Positions 11,901 through 18,574 of a stretch of 41,541 bases of DNA are shown one piece after another. How positions within the stretch are numbered: the first letter of the stretch is position 1; every line of letters begins with the position of its first letter. The position numbers were made by a program, and so were the translations under genes. This stretch comes from a virus, in the IMG/VR virus record IMGVR_UViG_3300022935_000048, positions 1 through 41,541 of that record, one strand, 5' to 3'. The notes under the pieces were generated by a model. The model was not told the origin of the DNA, ran no database searches, and worked only from the letters and a program-made list of their open reading frames with translations.

Positions 11901-12267
11901 CATTATTAAATGGACTTTGGGCATTTGTATCTACAGTTACAGTATAAGAACCTGTTCCTGTTGTATTGGCAGATGTATGAATAGTATTACAAATGTATAA
12001 ACCTGATCCATATTTTACAATATCATTATAAATGTATTCTGTATTTGGTGACCAGTTGCCTCTCCATGCTTGACCGTCTGCTACCAAATTCCATTTTGGT
12101 GGTACAATATCAAAATCTGAATAAAAGTCTGCTGAACTACTATGTCCAATAGTACATATGTACGTCTTACCACCAACGCTTACAACGTCATCTTGATAAT
12201 ATGTTGTAGAAGCGGTCCAATCACCCTTCCAAACAAATCTAATTCTACCTAGTTTAAACTCTGCCAT
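2941..12267 (-). CDS. Giant multidomain tail/baseplate-associated protein, 3108 aa
   Basis: This is the largest gene here. Seven CBM5/12-like modules (about residues 10-524; W.G.W...Y...DIV.YGG..Y.C...H) carry an inserted cupredoxin-like domain (about 107-240). A TKGDLVYYSG linker leads into a pectate-lyase-like beta-helix beginning DDVYYVAGHG (about 575). That helix is interrupted by eight helical repeats of C.RDVG.I.DA..YDL.YGGN type (about 620-2040, roughly 175 aa apart). The helix resumes with SRSPYMQNCTCFGYG and ends near SYGTFGSVAEG (about 2175). Four or five Asp-box motifs (SDDGGQNW, SLDGVNW, SEDGLYW) mark a propeller at about 2465-2720. The C-terminus has HDFLDIGTGNF and TDQDGNFRVGDLFQVEQATG. 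It is a paralogue of the 1833-aa gene with many extra helical repeats. A virion surface or receptor-binding role is inferred. A GATAAATA promoter lies 24 nt upstream. Confidence 0.85.
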   Translation of the reverse strand: MAEFKLGRIRFVWKGDWTASTTYYQDDVVSVGGKTYICTIGHSSSADFYSDFDIVPPKWNLVADGQAWRGNWSPNTEYIYNDIVKYGSGLYICNTIHTSANTTGTGSYTVTVDTNAQSPFNNVFVLDGTQYPKLQFIAGYTYTFNQDDASNDTHPLLFSETQHGIHNGGTEYTTGVTYYLDGSAVADSTAYVAGFDAATTREVRIAVTGATPDPLYYYCANHNNMAVDADIDISLVGLETDAEKWDTFGEGLSWKGDWTTSFGYKLNDIVKYGGTTYVCNTAHTSANSLSLGLENDQSKWDYLNQGLDYKSQWVTGTRYKVNDVVRYGASLWISTASHTAATSFGSDSANWEKFVEGFQYEGEWDAYADYQPGDIVQYGGYQYIAKTDHSGEFPSTSTANWDLFTEGFRFLDDWAADSSNQDYRVGDVVRYGGYTYICIQDHNNQEPPNATYWKKFTSGLNWRGAWLDDQQYFDGDIVRYGDNSYICILGHISEGDDYSSLGGAQNSRPDLDLTGTYWQVVAVGTEQSVLTTKGDLVYYSGSAPARLPIGQDGQILTVNAEGLPNWEFIGDTDDVYYVAGHGKDNPAPIYGKTIDRPWKSIRYATQQIERGTKNPNAAKLLEINRRFIQREIVEWTDYQIANAGVGSMWENLDYDSSMCERDMGYIVDALIWDIKHGGNEYSWDAAYSYVDTGSALYTLGQEDQTIASINYGLSVIENVLNQTAPSVNYQTTNGDNSTAVVAQWFDANISAEDVISHITENVGIITDTIAEGNERSMPKKLVPTTLVKVSTGYYNEVLPIIVPAECCIMGDELRATNVQPRKQGNGTLTPRKDVPFSFKALERMEEIVGDIVEGVAVTATSGNVELQDQTWPYAETDVVGPQVQKLARTVRRQIDSSIGDKIEAIYTPAYELSDANYGYSRDLFLLNKPFIKAEIEAYLADQYPDLMYSKTRCLKDVGLILDAVAYDLTYGGNWMSVETGKAYFNGASGNLQIDSAEKAATLASYAYLKELMQTTGRNITVNPTYQTPSTNGDVSTVPVPQVAGTGGSIAVSTTIGDLMDDIITTIDLGYASAPAITYPTISTDSDAYVLQTAVNADKSTIQTGTIDFISKNFGSFRYNSAICRRDLTNIITDIAYDVALGTNYNGVFSGLAYQRPTNAYNLTGQRKETIGALRYARDQLQADITDATAEARSDAAFNEIVDIIENGSAAADTLSYPVPSSLPTANADDAFNNLEANKAFIEAEITAWIDDQVLENTTTNPDPNSIWFNFTYNSTKCARDVGFIVEAMKYDILYGGTMSTTRIAESYFGIYGDSYPADQTAQTAAAYDRLATVLDQIAREVLVTTSSGNAETQTQSGSPATSTEGNILLANMQIIEDVLTAGNTNSMPAATYPNLASLGVSATLQTEKTAIDNAKAQTILDVVQYISDTYNDFNYNHAKCSRDVGLIIDAAVYDYAMNTNFAGMFAAHSYLRAPSSNVVSDQKTASIAAFEYAKVQVLNAIDGNATAKGINAINNTWDWIDDTIFNATPEGSNKGVADQEVWNAIRMIELNKDFMVSEVQKYVDEWFTVGVSNSTAGTNELTVSDTTWMEQNQAIRFVNLDDSADAITNAGLASGTTYYVKDITSDTTLTISATPGGTAVSLTGEDFITSDVDTGKLRVDIEEIVEGVVYDSYFNTNYNAVTLGLDFVTGDNATQTSNASTEILAGISKAKAETAALKAIRTGNSGTWLTRANAAFDEVTDIVTNGSGNANAYSYTGLTNAALQVRANNSFIVGEVLEWLNQNYNAIYTTMDTAQFTTEIGYVVEALAYDLTYGGNSASWRLANRYFVGNAFISNLDNNRTAGNLAFNYLQSFIDNIVLDDSASWTQLSGGLQDTSNAAGSAADATKAQTLVGIFESAAGSGNNSSFPSKTYPTSNIGAAGIDKIAPALDKAKLIANRTVRYVDKTYSSMFSLEADYDYNLQLCTRDLNEIIFGMKWDLNYPQQWKRAYTDSITLYRPGCYRTKLAARWYVNAVLGSQEEDFYYMRNGTGLRLQTLDGLKGDLGPANAYGTRRPTAGAYSSLDPGWGPNDTRVWITSRSPYMQNCTCFGYGAIGQKIDGALHNGGNDSMVSNDFTQLISDGIGAWITNNGRAELVSVFTYYSHVGYLAENGGRIRATNGNNSYGTFGSVAEGTDPEETPVTGVVDNKFQYNATIAIVNTDADELLNVEFNHAGNEYTEAEIEFFGPGDNEIVLSDEFRDGATYQVQVDETPNVTQGGTGYLNVSNTAQVGSATGLTISATDGNISTAYPGMRVQITGGAGVGLYGIIDTYNAGSKALTVIRESDGAAGWDHVVPGWPWEAPNSTSTYEIEAYVDFTAPAKTSGASTLPTTTTWHANKWIQTAGEYTNVASETESDGFGATFDVIRNGSKYYVTINAAGSDYLRLDTVTIKGSNLDGVDTTHDITVTITSLDANGGIVDFDFTGHGRAGFFLAVGDSSNGAKSYDGINWTAQNVTAPSAGNWSDIATGLLDDGSTTFHPMGTIIVADGSGSIVRTSDGDTWTAGSLPGALSSAGENSIAFGNVSSGVNRFVVISDADQDIAYSDDGGQNWTLQSSALSAIGFDSITYGKGLYVAARTGTTSVAYSDNGVVWQDTTLPGTIAGNVTWGNGRFVVIGGTNGVMYSLDGVNWYNPTIPGAGNLTLPLTATERQVAYGQGVFVITSDDTDEIQYSEDGLYWQAYTLTGGAVTGGFNAVAFGNPEKAGVFSILPNASGTGARYANIGATTKARAGIANEQIFEFRIYEPGSGYTSAPTITITDPNNIEDVTPVVRIGNGALANPTFIHRGSGYTSSTASLNVLASNGSADFNQYGAYIAVRQLTSRPVPGSNVIFDSLPGQFFKLVSTVSFIGSNDGSYTAFLQISPSMTVTDAPVDGDPVTMRIRFSQVRLTGHDFLDIGTGNFVDTNYPGVPVNDPVQSNETVDSDGGRVFYTATDQDGNFRVGDLFQVEQATGVATLNAEAFNIAGLQELTLGEVTLGGNSASITEFSTDPFFTANSDTIVPTQRAIKAYIESQIGGGGATLVVNSVTAGDIFIGGTQITTVSGSPINIRANVVFSGTVLGYPLAWNYFQR
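6150..10410 (-). repeat. Eight helical repeats inside the 3108-aa protein
   Basis: Eight degenerate copies follow the scheme F..AEI..W....., F.YN...C.RDVG.I.DA..YDL.YGGN, then ..Y. Clear copies read CERDMGYIVDALIWD, CLKDVGLILDAVAYD, CRRDLTNIITDIAYD, CARDVGFIVEAMKYD, CSRDVGLIIDAAVYD and CTRDLNEIIFGMKWD. Two lack the Cys. Spacing is about 175 residues. The paralogue has one such unit (MADVQAMIRGIAYDLKYEGN), at about 15790-15860. Confidence 0.75.
10696..12231 (-). repeat. Seven CBM5/12-like modules in the 3108-aa protein
   Basis: Seven units of about 50-65 residues each carry an aromatic/W start (WKGDW, WRGNW, WKGDW, YKSQW, YEGEW, FLDDW, WRGAW), then Y...D.V.YG, then Y.C...H, then W....G. This pattern resembles the short chitin-binding CBM5/12 fold. 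Unit 2 is split by a domain of about 145 residues. The matching modules of the 1833-aa paralogue lie at about 16646-17785. Confidence 0.7.
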
Positions 12268-12290
12268 TTGTCTTTAACTCCAAGTTACTG

Positions 12291-12298
12291 TATTTATC
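12291..12298 (-). promoter_or_regulatory. T4-type late promoter GATAAATA
   Basis: The minus strand reads GATAAATAC, 24 nt upstream of the ATG of the 3108-aa gene and in the short gap after the 1833-aa gene. It matches the other late promoters of this window in the trailing C as well. Confidence 0.75.
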
Positions 12299-12319
12299 CA
12301 TTGCCGTTATCTGTGCATT

Positions 12320-15300
12320 TTATTGCACTGACTCATCTGGACCTTTCATTAATTGTTGCATCAAGTAAATTGTTCCTTGAACTGCAACTGGTTTAGTTGT
12401 TTCAATACCAAATTCGTCTTCCTCAGTATAAGTTCCAAAAATGTCTACATCAACTGGAAAATTAATATACCCATCTGATGCACTATCAATAATATTATCA
12501 ATAGTACCAATTTTAACCTGTCCTGCCTGGACTGCGTTTGTTTCAAGGTTTTCACCACCAACACTTAATCTATCTGCAAGGAATGATGCAATAGCTCGTT
12601 GTGTTGGCACAACGTTATTTGAATCTTCAGCAAATGTTGGATCTGTTGAAAATTCTCTAATTACTGTTCCTGAACCGCCTAATCGAACTCCACCTAGTGC
12701 TAGTTCGCTCAAACCGTCTAAGTCAAAGTAATCAGCACTAATAGTAACAATACCTGTTGCCTGTTGTACTGAAAACAGTTCACCAGTTCTAAAGTTACCA
12801 TCTTGGTCTGTACTTACATAAAATACTCGTCCGCCGTCTTGTTCTAGCACTTCGTTCTCAGGTGCTGCTACAAAATAGTTACCCCCTGCATAAATGTCAG
12901 GATAGTTTGTTGATTCAAAGTTTCCTGTACCAACGTCTAGGAAGTCATGTCCCGAAATACGACATTGACTGTAACGACTTCTTAGTGTTACTGCGGTTCC
13001 GTGTTCTAAGTTATATTCATTTCGTAGTCTAGGTGAAACTCTAAACTGTACAAGTCTTGTACCATTTCCAGTGCCATCATCTCCTAAATCTTCAATTTCA
13101 ATACCTGCAAAAAGTTTTAAATCGTCTGGATCTGCTGTTTCTTCGTCTAGTACAGTATCAATCCTAATTTGAACACCTGGTCCAGGAATTGTTGTTACCC
13201 CTGCTAGTGTTAGATATCCTTCTTCAGGAATAATATCTGCATATCCGTCACCACTAATTGTAACTGTTGTACTTGTTACACGATAGCCGCCGCCTCTATT
13301 TACAAAGTCTGGCTGTGCTATTACTCCGTTGCCAATTCTGTTATCAGTTTCAACTTCTGAAACAAATTGGTTATCTGTTACTGTTAATACCATAGGATTG
13401 TCAACTTCGTCATAACCACTACCTGGATCCCATATTAACATATTTGTAAACGCACCTTGACCAATTTGCGCTCTTAATTTTGCTTGACAACCTGTTTTAA
13501 CATGCTGTAATCCGCCAGTTGCATTTTGTGCTAATACTACAAACAACGATTCGTTATTAATACGTGCTTGAGCAATAGCTTGCCATTTATACGATAAATT
13601 AAGAGTTCTTGTTGTCCAATTAATTCCATCTTCAGAAGTAACACATTCGTCGTGTCCTTCAAGAACAATACCTCCTGCAACTACTTGAGAAGCCCAACCA
13701 ATACTAAAGAATACACCTTGTGCATAAATTCCGTTTTTAACATTAAACGCTCCGCTATCACTAGCACTACCGCCAGCTGTCCAGGTTACACCTTTGTCTA
13801 ACGAATATGCTGTAGTTCCGTCTTCTGCAATAGCAACAAATCTATTTTTACCATAAAGCAATCTTATCCATGCTGTATTTGCTGCTGGAAGAACAGCGTT
13901 TTGCAATGTCCAAGTAATACCATCGTCTGATGTTGCAACATCTTGTGTTGCACCACTTGTTACAGCAACAAATGTTCCTTGACCGTAAGCAACAACTGCC
14001 CAATCATCTGATTGCGGCATTGCAGTTTGTGTAAATGAAAGGCCGCCGTCTGTACTATAAAGTGCTTCGGCTGAGTTAGTTCCTACTAATACAAATGTAT
14101 TTTTACCATATGCTGCATCTGACCATTCTCTTGTTATAGGTAAACTTCTAGTAGTCCACGTTTCAGCAGTTAATGAATAGCTGTAAGTGTTTAATCCAGA
14201 TGCAAATGCTAAGAACTTGTTATCTTCTGCTAATACCTTAATGTAATTGTCTGCGCCTGCATCAAAACTTAAATTAGCATTTTGCCATACTTCGCCATCT
14301 GCACTGAATGATAACGTAGATTTATTATCAATAGCTACAAAAAGTCCTCCAATTGGTGTACCAGTATATGTAAACGCATCAATACTGTTCGAGCTGTCGT
14401 CTGTTACTGCTGTTACTGTAATTATAATATCATTTGTTCCTGACGCTCCGCCTAAATTAGCACCATCTAGTGTAATACTATCCCCTACTGCATATCCTGC
14501 TCCTGGATTTATAGCAGTTACAGTGTAAGTAGGTCCTTCTCTATTAACACGCCATGTTGAATTAATTGGATCAAGTCCAAATGTTTCGCCTGTACCTGTT
14601 TGTCCAATAAGTCCATTATATAATGCAGAAGTACCACCAAATGCTGCTGATACAAATGTTTTATCTACAATAGTTTTATTTTCACTAGAGTATCCTGGAT
14701 GATTTGCTATAACCCTTGGTTCAAATCTGTAATTTGTAGTTGGATCAAATGTTGCTTCTAAAGGATAGCCTGGAACAATATGATCCCATCCTGGAGTACC
14801 ATCGCTGTCTTTAGCAACAGTTACTACCCTTGACACTGCATTATAGTTTGTAACATAACCGTATTGACCTGCTCCTGTACCTGAAAGAATAATAATTCTC
14901 ATTCCTTGAATTTCTGAAAGGAATTGTGTGTCATCTGATTGTGAAATAATAATACTTGAAGATGCATCTGGAGTATCTTGTGCATAACCCTGTCTTGTTA
15001 GGTAGTTACTACCACCTTCTCTACCTGATCCTGAAGTATTAATTAATCGAGCATTAAACAATGCACCATCTCTAAAGTCTGTAAACTCTGTTTCATCTTG
15101 AGCGCCAGCACCTACTACTGATGCAGTAGCAGTTGTATAGTTTTCACCTGTATTTGAATATTCAAATGCTAAAATTCTGTCGTCGCTTAAACCTGAAAAT
15201 ACTGCTTCAACTTGTGCTTCGTTGTTTCTATTCATTAGTGTACAAGACTGAGGTGTTTCGGTAGGGTCACCGCCTGCTGAAATGCTACCAAATCTACCAT

Positions 15301-17821
15301 ATGAGTTGTTACCATTTGTAGCACGTATAACACCACCTGATTCTGCAAGGTATCCTACAGAACAATAATATGTAAACACCGATACAAGTTCGCATCTTGC
15401 ATTGTTTAATACCCACGCACCAACACCGTCACTTAAAACTTGTGTAAAGTCGTTTGCAACCATTGAACGTAAACCGCCGTTATGTAGGTTACCGTCAATT
15501 TTACAACCCGAGCAAGCAGTACCAAAGTTAGTTACACCTTGCATATATGGCGATCTGTTTACAATCCATGTACGCTCGTCGTCTGGACCCCAACCCGGAT
15601 CAAGTGCTACAAGAGCACCACCTGTAGGTCTTTGATACAAATCAAATACACCCGGAGGGTTAAGTGTACCTGTTAATCCTTCGGTAGTACAACTTCTTAA
15701 ACCGGTTGTGTCTCTCATACGGAATAAGTCATCTAATTGAGATCCAAGTGCTGAGTTAGCATAACGTCTTGCTGCATATAATGTTCTATGATTTCCTTCA
15801 TATTTTAAATCATATGCTATACCTCTAATCATCGCTTGCACATCTGCCATTTGATAACGTTTTGTAAATGTTATTGTTGGATTGTTTTCAACTAATCTTG
15901 CATAAACTTCTTCTGCAATAAATTTTTTGTTTGCAAACAACTGTTGATAAGCTGCTATTCTTGCAGTATCTGTTGCTAGTATATTAGTTCCGTATTCTAC
16001 AGGATCTACAGTGCCATTTTCAGATGGCAATCTAAATTCAATAAATTCTTCGTATTGATCTATTAAGTCTAATATAACTTGTGCAGTAGGTTGGTCAGAT
16101 GCAACACCAACAAGTGTTTGAGTTGCTGGGTTATTTGGATGTTTTTCAATTCTTACGTTTGAGATAATATCTAAAATAAATTCACTAATATATACATCAA
16201 GCTGTTTAGTATATTGATAGTTATTTGTATATTCATTAATAGCAGGAGTAGCAACAATAGTAGTTGCACGTAGTTCATCTCCCATAACAACAGTTCCTGC
16301 TGGAACTACAATAGGTCCAACTTCTTCAAATCTTCCTGCTGCTACAAAAATTTTAGCAGGTGTTCCTGCAGGGAATGTATCTTCAATATATTCACATGCA
16401 TGTCTAATAGTTCTAAATGCGTTTTTCCATCCTAATCCTGTTCCGTCTACATCGTCACCTTTAGTTGAAACATAAACTGCTTCTGCATCATATGCAAAGT
16501 TTCTCCAAAATGCTTCATAATCTTCTGTTACAGACAATGATTGTGTTTTGTCACCAATTCCTAATGCAATGTCTCCTAATGAACTTCCGTCTGATGTTGT
16601 TCCATAAGTAAGTAGATCTGCTTTAGTCTGCATTCCTGCTGGACGACCTGCTTGAATTGCTAAATCCCAAAAATCATAGCCGCTTCCGTTATCAGGAGCA
16701 TTGTCCATAGTAGCAACATGTTCGTATGTACATTTGTAAGCACTACCTTTGTAATATACTACTTCGCCTACAGCAAATTGAGAACCTTGTTCCCAGTTTT
16801 CTGACCATTTATTACCTGTAGCAACTAATTCCCACTGACTGTCGTCTAAATAATCTAAAGTACTATCGCTTCCGTCAGATATATTAACGTCTTTTAATGC
16901 TCTGTAAAGGTAGCCGCCTCTTAATACTAGTTCACCTGTTTTATATCGTGAACCGTATACATATTCTCCTGCAAAACTAGAATTTTTTGCCAGTATTTCC
17001 CAAGCAGTTGTACTATCTCCTGCACTTCTACTTGGGTCAACATCTTTATTGTTTGCTGTTGCAAAGTAAACATAGCCACCGTAGCGTACAACATCACCTT
17101 CTTGATAGTCTGTTTCAGAGTCCCAAACTAATAAGTTTGCTTGAGTGCCCGGAAACTCTAATTGAAATTTTGTTAAATCTAAAACTAAAGTGTTAGCAGT
17201 ATGTGTTTCTGTACAACGATAAATGTTTGCACCATAACGTACTAAATCATTTTTGCGATAATTATCTCCAGCTATCCAATCACTTTTATATTCTATGCCT
17301 TCTTTAAATAATTCCCAATCGTTAATATTATTTTCTAAAGTTCCGCCTGCGCTGTGAGCATTTTTACACTGATAAACATTACCATTATATTTTACAATGC
17401 CGCCTTTGGCATAAGTTGTTCCACTTTGCCAATCACCAACAAACTTTTGCCCTATTGCAAAGATTTCCCAATAACCTATTTCACTTGAAAAACTTCCTGC
17501 AAAGTGAGAATCAGTACATAGATAAAGTGTACCGTTAAATATTACAATATCGCCTAAGTTATATGCTGTTCCTTGTGTCCAAATACCTATAAAAGTTTTG
17601 CCACTGGTCATTACTATCCAATGTGGATATGGTTGTGGTGGATTTGATCCTGGCAGAGTTGCTTCTAATTCGTTTTGGAAGGCACCGGTTGAAGTATGAG
17701 TTACAATACAAACATAACTTTTACCGTTTACTCTAACAATGTCGTCACGTAGATATTCAGTAGAAGGTGTCCAATCACCTCTCCATATATATTTAAATTT
17801 GTCTAACTTAAACTCTGCCAT
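12320..17821 (-). CDS. Large multidomain tail/baseplate-associated protein, 1833 aa
   Basis: Shorter paralogue of the 3108-aa protein, with the same opening (MAEFKL..). Seven CBM5/12-like modules occupy about residues 10-392 (WRGDWTPSTEY, FVGDWQSGTTY, YKSDWIAGDNY). A TKADLLTYG linker precedes a beta-helix starting VYVSTKGDDVDGTG (about 445) and running through VVMGDELRATTIV, with one helical unit at about 590-740. SRSPYM and IRATNGNNSYGRFGS blocks follow (about 760-870). An Asp-box propeller (SADGEVW, STDGGLSF, SEDGINW) spans about 1155-1400. The C-terminus carries HDFLDVGTGNFES and STDQDGNFRTGELFSVQQATG. It has no inserted cupredoxin-like domain. Only a weak AGGGA ribosome site precedes the ATG, and the gene shares the transcript of 18575-24814. 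Host-surface recognition or degradation is inferred; no catalytic residues can be assigned. Confidence 0.85.
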   Translation of the reverse strand: MAEFKLDKFKYIWRGDWTPSTEYLRDDIVRVNGKSYVCIVTHTSTGAFQNELEATLPGSNPPQPYPHWIVMTSGKTFIGIWTQGTAYNLGDIVIFNGTLYLCTDSHFAGSFSSEIGYWEIFAIGQKFVGDWQSGTTYAKGGIVKYNGNVYQCKNAHSAGGTLENNINDWELFKEGIEYKSDWIAGDNYRKNDLVRYGANIYRCTETHTANTLVLDLTKFQLEFPGTQANLLVWDSETDYQEGDVVRYGGYVYFATANNKDVDPSRSAGDSTTAWEILAKNSSFAGEYVYGSRYKTGELVLRGGYLYRALKDVNISDGSDSTLDYLDDSQWELVATGNKWSENWEQGSQFAVGEVVYYKGSAYKCTYEHVATMDNAPDNGSGYDFWDLAIQAGRPAGMQTKADLLTYGTTSDGSSLGDIALGIGDKTQSLSVTEDYEAFWRNFAYDAEAVYVSTKGDDVDGTGLGWKNAFRTIRHACEYIEDTFPAGTPAKIFVAAGRFEEVGPIVVPAGTVVMGDELRATTIVATPAINEYTNNYQYTKQLDVYISEFILDIISNVRIEKHPNNPATQTLVGVASDQPTAQVILDLIDQYEEFIEFRLPSENGTVDPVEYGTNILATDTARIAAYQQLFANKKFIAEEVYARLVENNPTITFTKRYQMADVQAMIRGIAYDLKYEGNHRTLYAARRYANSALGSQLDDLFRMRDTTGLRSCTTEGLTGTLNPPGVFDLYQRPTGGALVALDPGWGPDDERTWIVNRSPYMQGVTNFGTACSGCKIDGNLHNGGLRSMVANDFTQVLSDGVGAWVLNNARCELVSVFTYYCSVGYLAESGGVIRATNGNNSYGRFGSISAGGDPTETPQSCTLMNRNNEAQVEAVFSGLSDDRILAFEYSNTGENYTTATASVVGAGAQDETEFTDFRDGALFNARLINTSGSGREGGSNYLTRQGYAQDTPDASSSIIISQSDDTQFLSEIQGMRIIILSGTGAGQYGYVTNYNAVSRVVTVAKDSDGTPGWDHIVPGYPLEATFDPTTNYRFEPRVIANHPGYSSENKTIVDKTFVSAAFGGTSALYNGLIGQTGTGETFGLDPINSTWRVNREGPTYTVTAINPGAGYAVGDSITLDGANLGGASGTNDIIITVTAVTDDSSNSIDAFTYTGTPIGGLFVAIDNKSTLSFSADGEVWQNANLSFDAGADNYIKVLAEDNKFLAFASGLNTYSYSLTAETWTTRSLPITREWSDAAYGKNTFVLVGTNSAEALYSTDGGLSFTQTAMPQSDDWAVVAYGQGTFVAVTSGATQDVATSDDGITWTLQNAVLPAANTAWIRLLYGKNRFVAIAEDGTTAYSLDKGVTWTAGGSASDSGAFNVKNGIYAQGVFFSIGWASQVVAGGIVLEGHDECVTSEDGINWTTRTLNLSYKWQAIAQARINNESLFVVLAQNATGGLQHVKTGCQAKLRAQIGQGAFTNMLIWDPGSGYDEVDNPMVLTVTDNQFVSEVETDNRIGNGVIAQPDFVNRGGGYRVTSTTVTISGDGYADIIPEEGYLTLAGVTTIPGPGVQIRIDTVLDEETADPDDLKLFAGIEIEDLGDDGTGNGTRLVQFRVSPRLRNEYNLEHGTAVTLRSRYSQCRISGHDFLDVGTGNFESTNYPDIYAGGNYFVAAPENEVLEQDGGRVFYVSTDQDGNFRTGELFSVQQATGIVTISADYFDLDGLSELALGGVRLGGSGTVIREFSTDPTFAEDSNNVVPTQRAIASFLADRLSVGGENLETNAVQAGQVKIGTIDNIIDSASDGYINFPVDVDIFGTYTEEDEFGIETTKPVAVQGTIYLMQQLMKGPDESVQ

Positions 17822-17831
17822 TTTCTATCCC

Positions 17832-18239
17832 TTATTTTTTCACCTGATCGTCTACGCCTTCGCCATAACCAGGTGTAGAAATGTTTTCAGGATAATTATA
17901 TCCTTCCGAAATTCTCATAATAAATTGTCCATCTGTTGGATCAATGTAATAAACTAAAGATCTACCGTCCCATCTAATTTGTGGGTATCTTAAGTTTGGA
18001 TATCGAATGTTCTTATCAGCATCAATGCCATCTAAAAAGTCAATACCTTCTTCAAAATCTAAAAAGTTATTTGCCGATACACCAATGTCGTTAATAACAG
18101 CAACGTTATCTGCACCTTGTAATTGGTCTACACGAATTAGGTATAACTCACCATCTTCGTTTCTACGAAGTCCGTAAAAATATCTTTTAATAAATCCGTC
18201 TAAAACGTCTTGGGGGTTATTACCTACATAATACGTCAT
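17832..18239 (-). CDS. Virion-associated protein of unknown function, 135 aa
   Basis: A soluble, acidic 135-residue protein. It starts MTYYVGNNPQDVL, has a short basic patch (FIKRYFYGLRRN) and ends in a beta-rich part with NLRYPQIRWDGRS and YYIDPTDGQFIMRI, then an acidic tail. The start ATG at 18237-18239 overlaps the stop of the 109-aa gene by one base (TAATG), so the two are probably translated together in matched amounts. I do not recognise the family. Its place between two giant fibre genes suggests a role in assembling or attaching them, and that is inference from position only. Confidence 0.65.
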   Translation of the reverse strand: MTYYVGNNPQDVLDGFIKRYFYGLRRNEDGELYLIRVDQLQGADNVAVINDIGVSANNFLDFEEGIDFLDGIDADKNIRYPNLRYPQIRWDGRSLVYYIDPTDGQFIMRISEGYNYPENISTPGYGEGVDDQVKK

Positions 18240-18568
18240 TATACAATCTCCACAAAGCTCATGACAACATCAACACTATCGTCAACACTAGCACGAACTT
18301 GTATTTTATTATTTGATGCTAAAATTAATTTTTCACCTTGGTTTACTACACGCAATGCTGTGTTTGCTGGCAAAACTGTGTCTTTTAAATAGTATCCTGT
18401 TACACTAGTATCGTCTTGTATTAAAACATCTACATATACGAACGAACTAGTTAAGTTAGTTAAACTTAATCCAATAACAGTTGATCGAGTACTTGCATCA
18501 GTCTCATAAATGTCAACAGGTAGTGTTCCTACTTGTTTTACTACTTTATTTTTAAATAGTGTTGCCAT
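18239..18568 (-). CDS. Small beta-rich virion protein (paralogue 2 of 3)
   Basis: A 109-residue protein beginning MATLFKNKVVKQVG. It shows the same layout as the 108-aa and 121-aa proteins at 2550 and 31421: a 'DIYE' strand, then 'VIGLSLTNLTSSFVYVDVLIQD', then 'VLPANTALRVVNQGEKLILASNNKIQVRA'. The central 'P-A/N-x' turn followed by a 'K-L/V-x-A' strand is the shared signature. It overlaps the 135-aa gene by one base and lies 6 nt after the 2079-aa gene. A structural attachment or capping role is inferred from repeated pairing with giant fibres. Confidence 0.68.
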   Translation of the reverse strand: MATLFKNKVVKQVGTLPVDIYETDASTRSTVIGLSLTNLTSSFVYVDVLIQDDTSVTGYYLKDTVLPANTALRVVNQGEKLILASNNKIQVRASVDDSVDVVMSFVEIV

Positions 18569-18574
18569 ATTCTT

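Noticed and set aside
12313-12332. GTGCA/TGCAC hairpin at the end of the 1833-aa gene
   Set aside because: Only 5 bp, overlaps the stop codon and is not followed by a T-run, so not called as a terminator.
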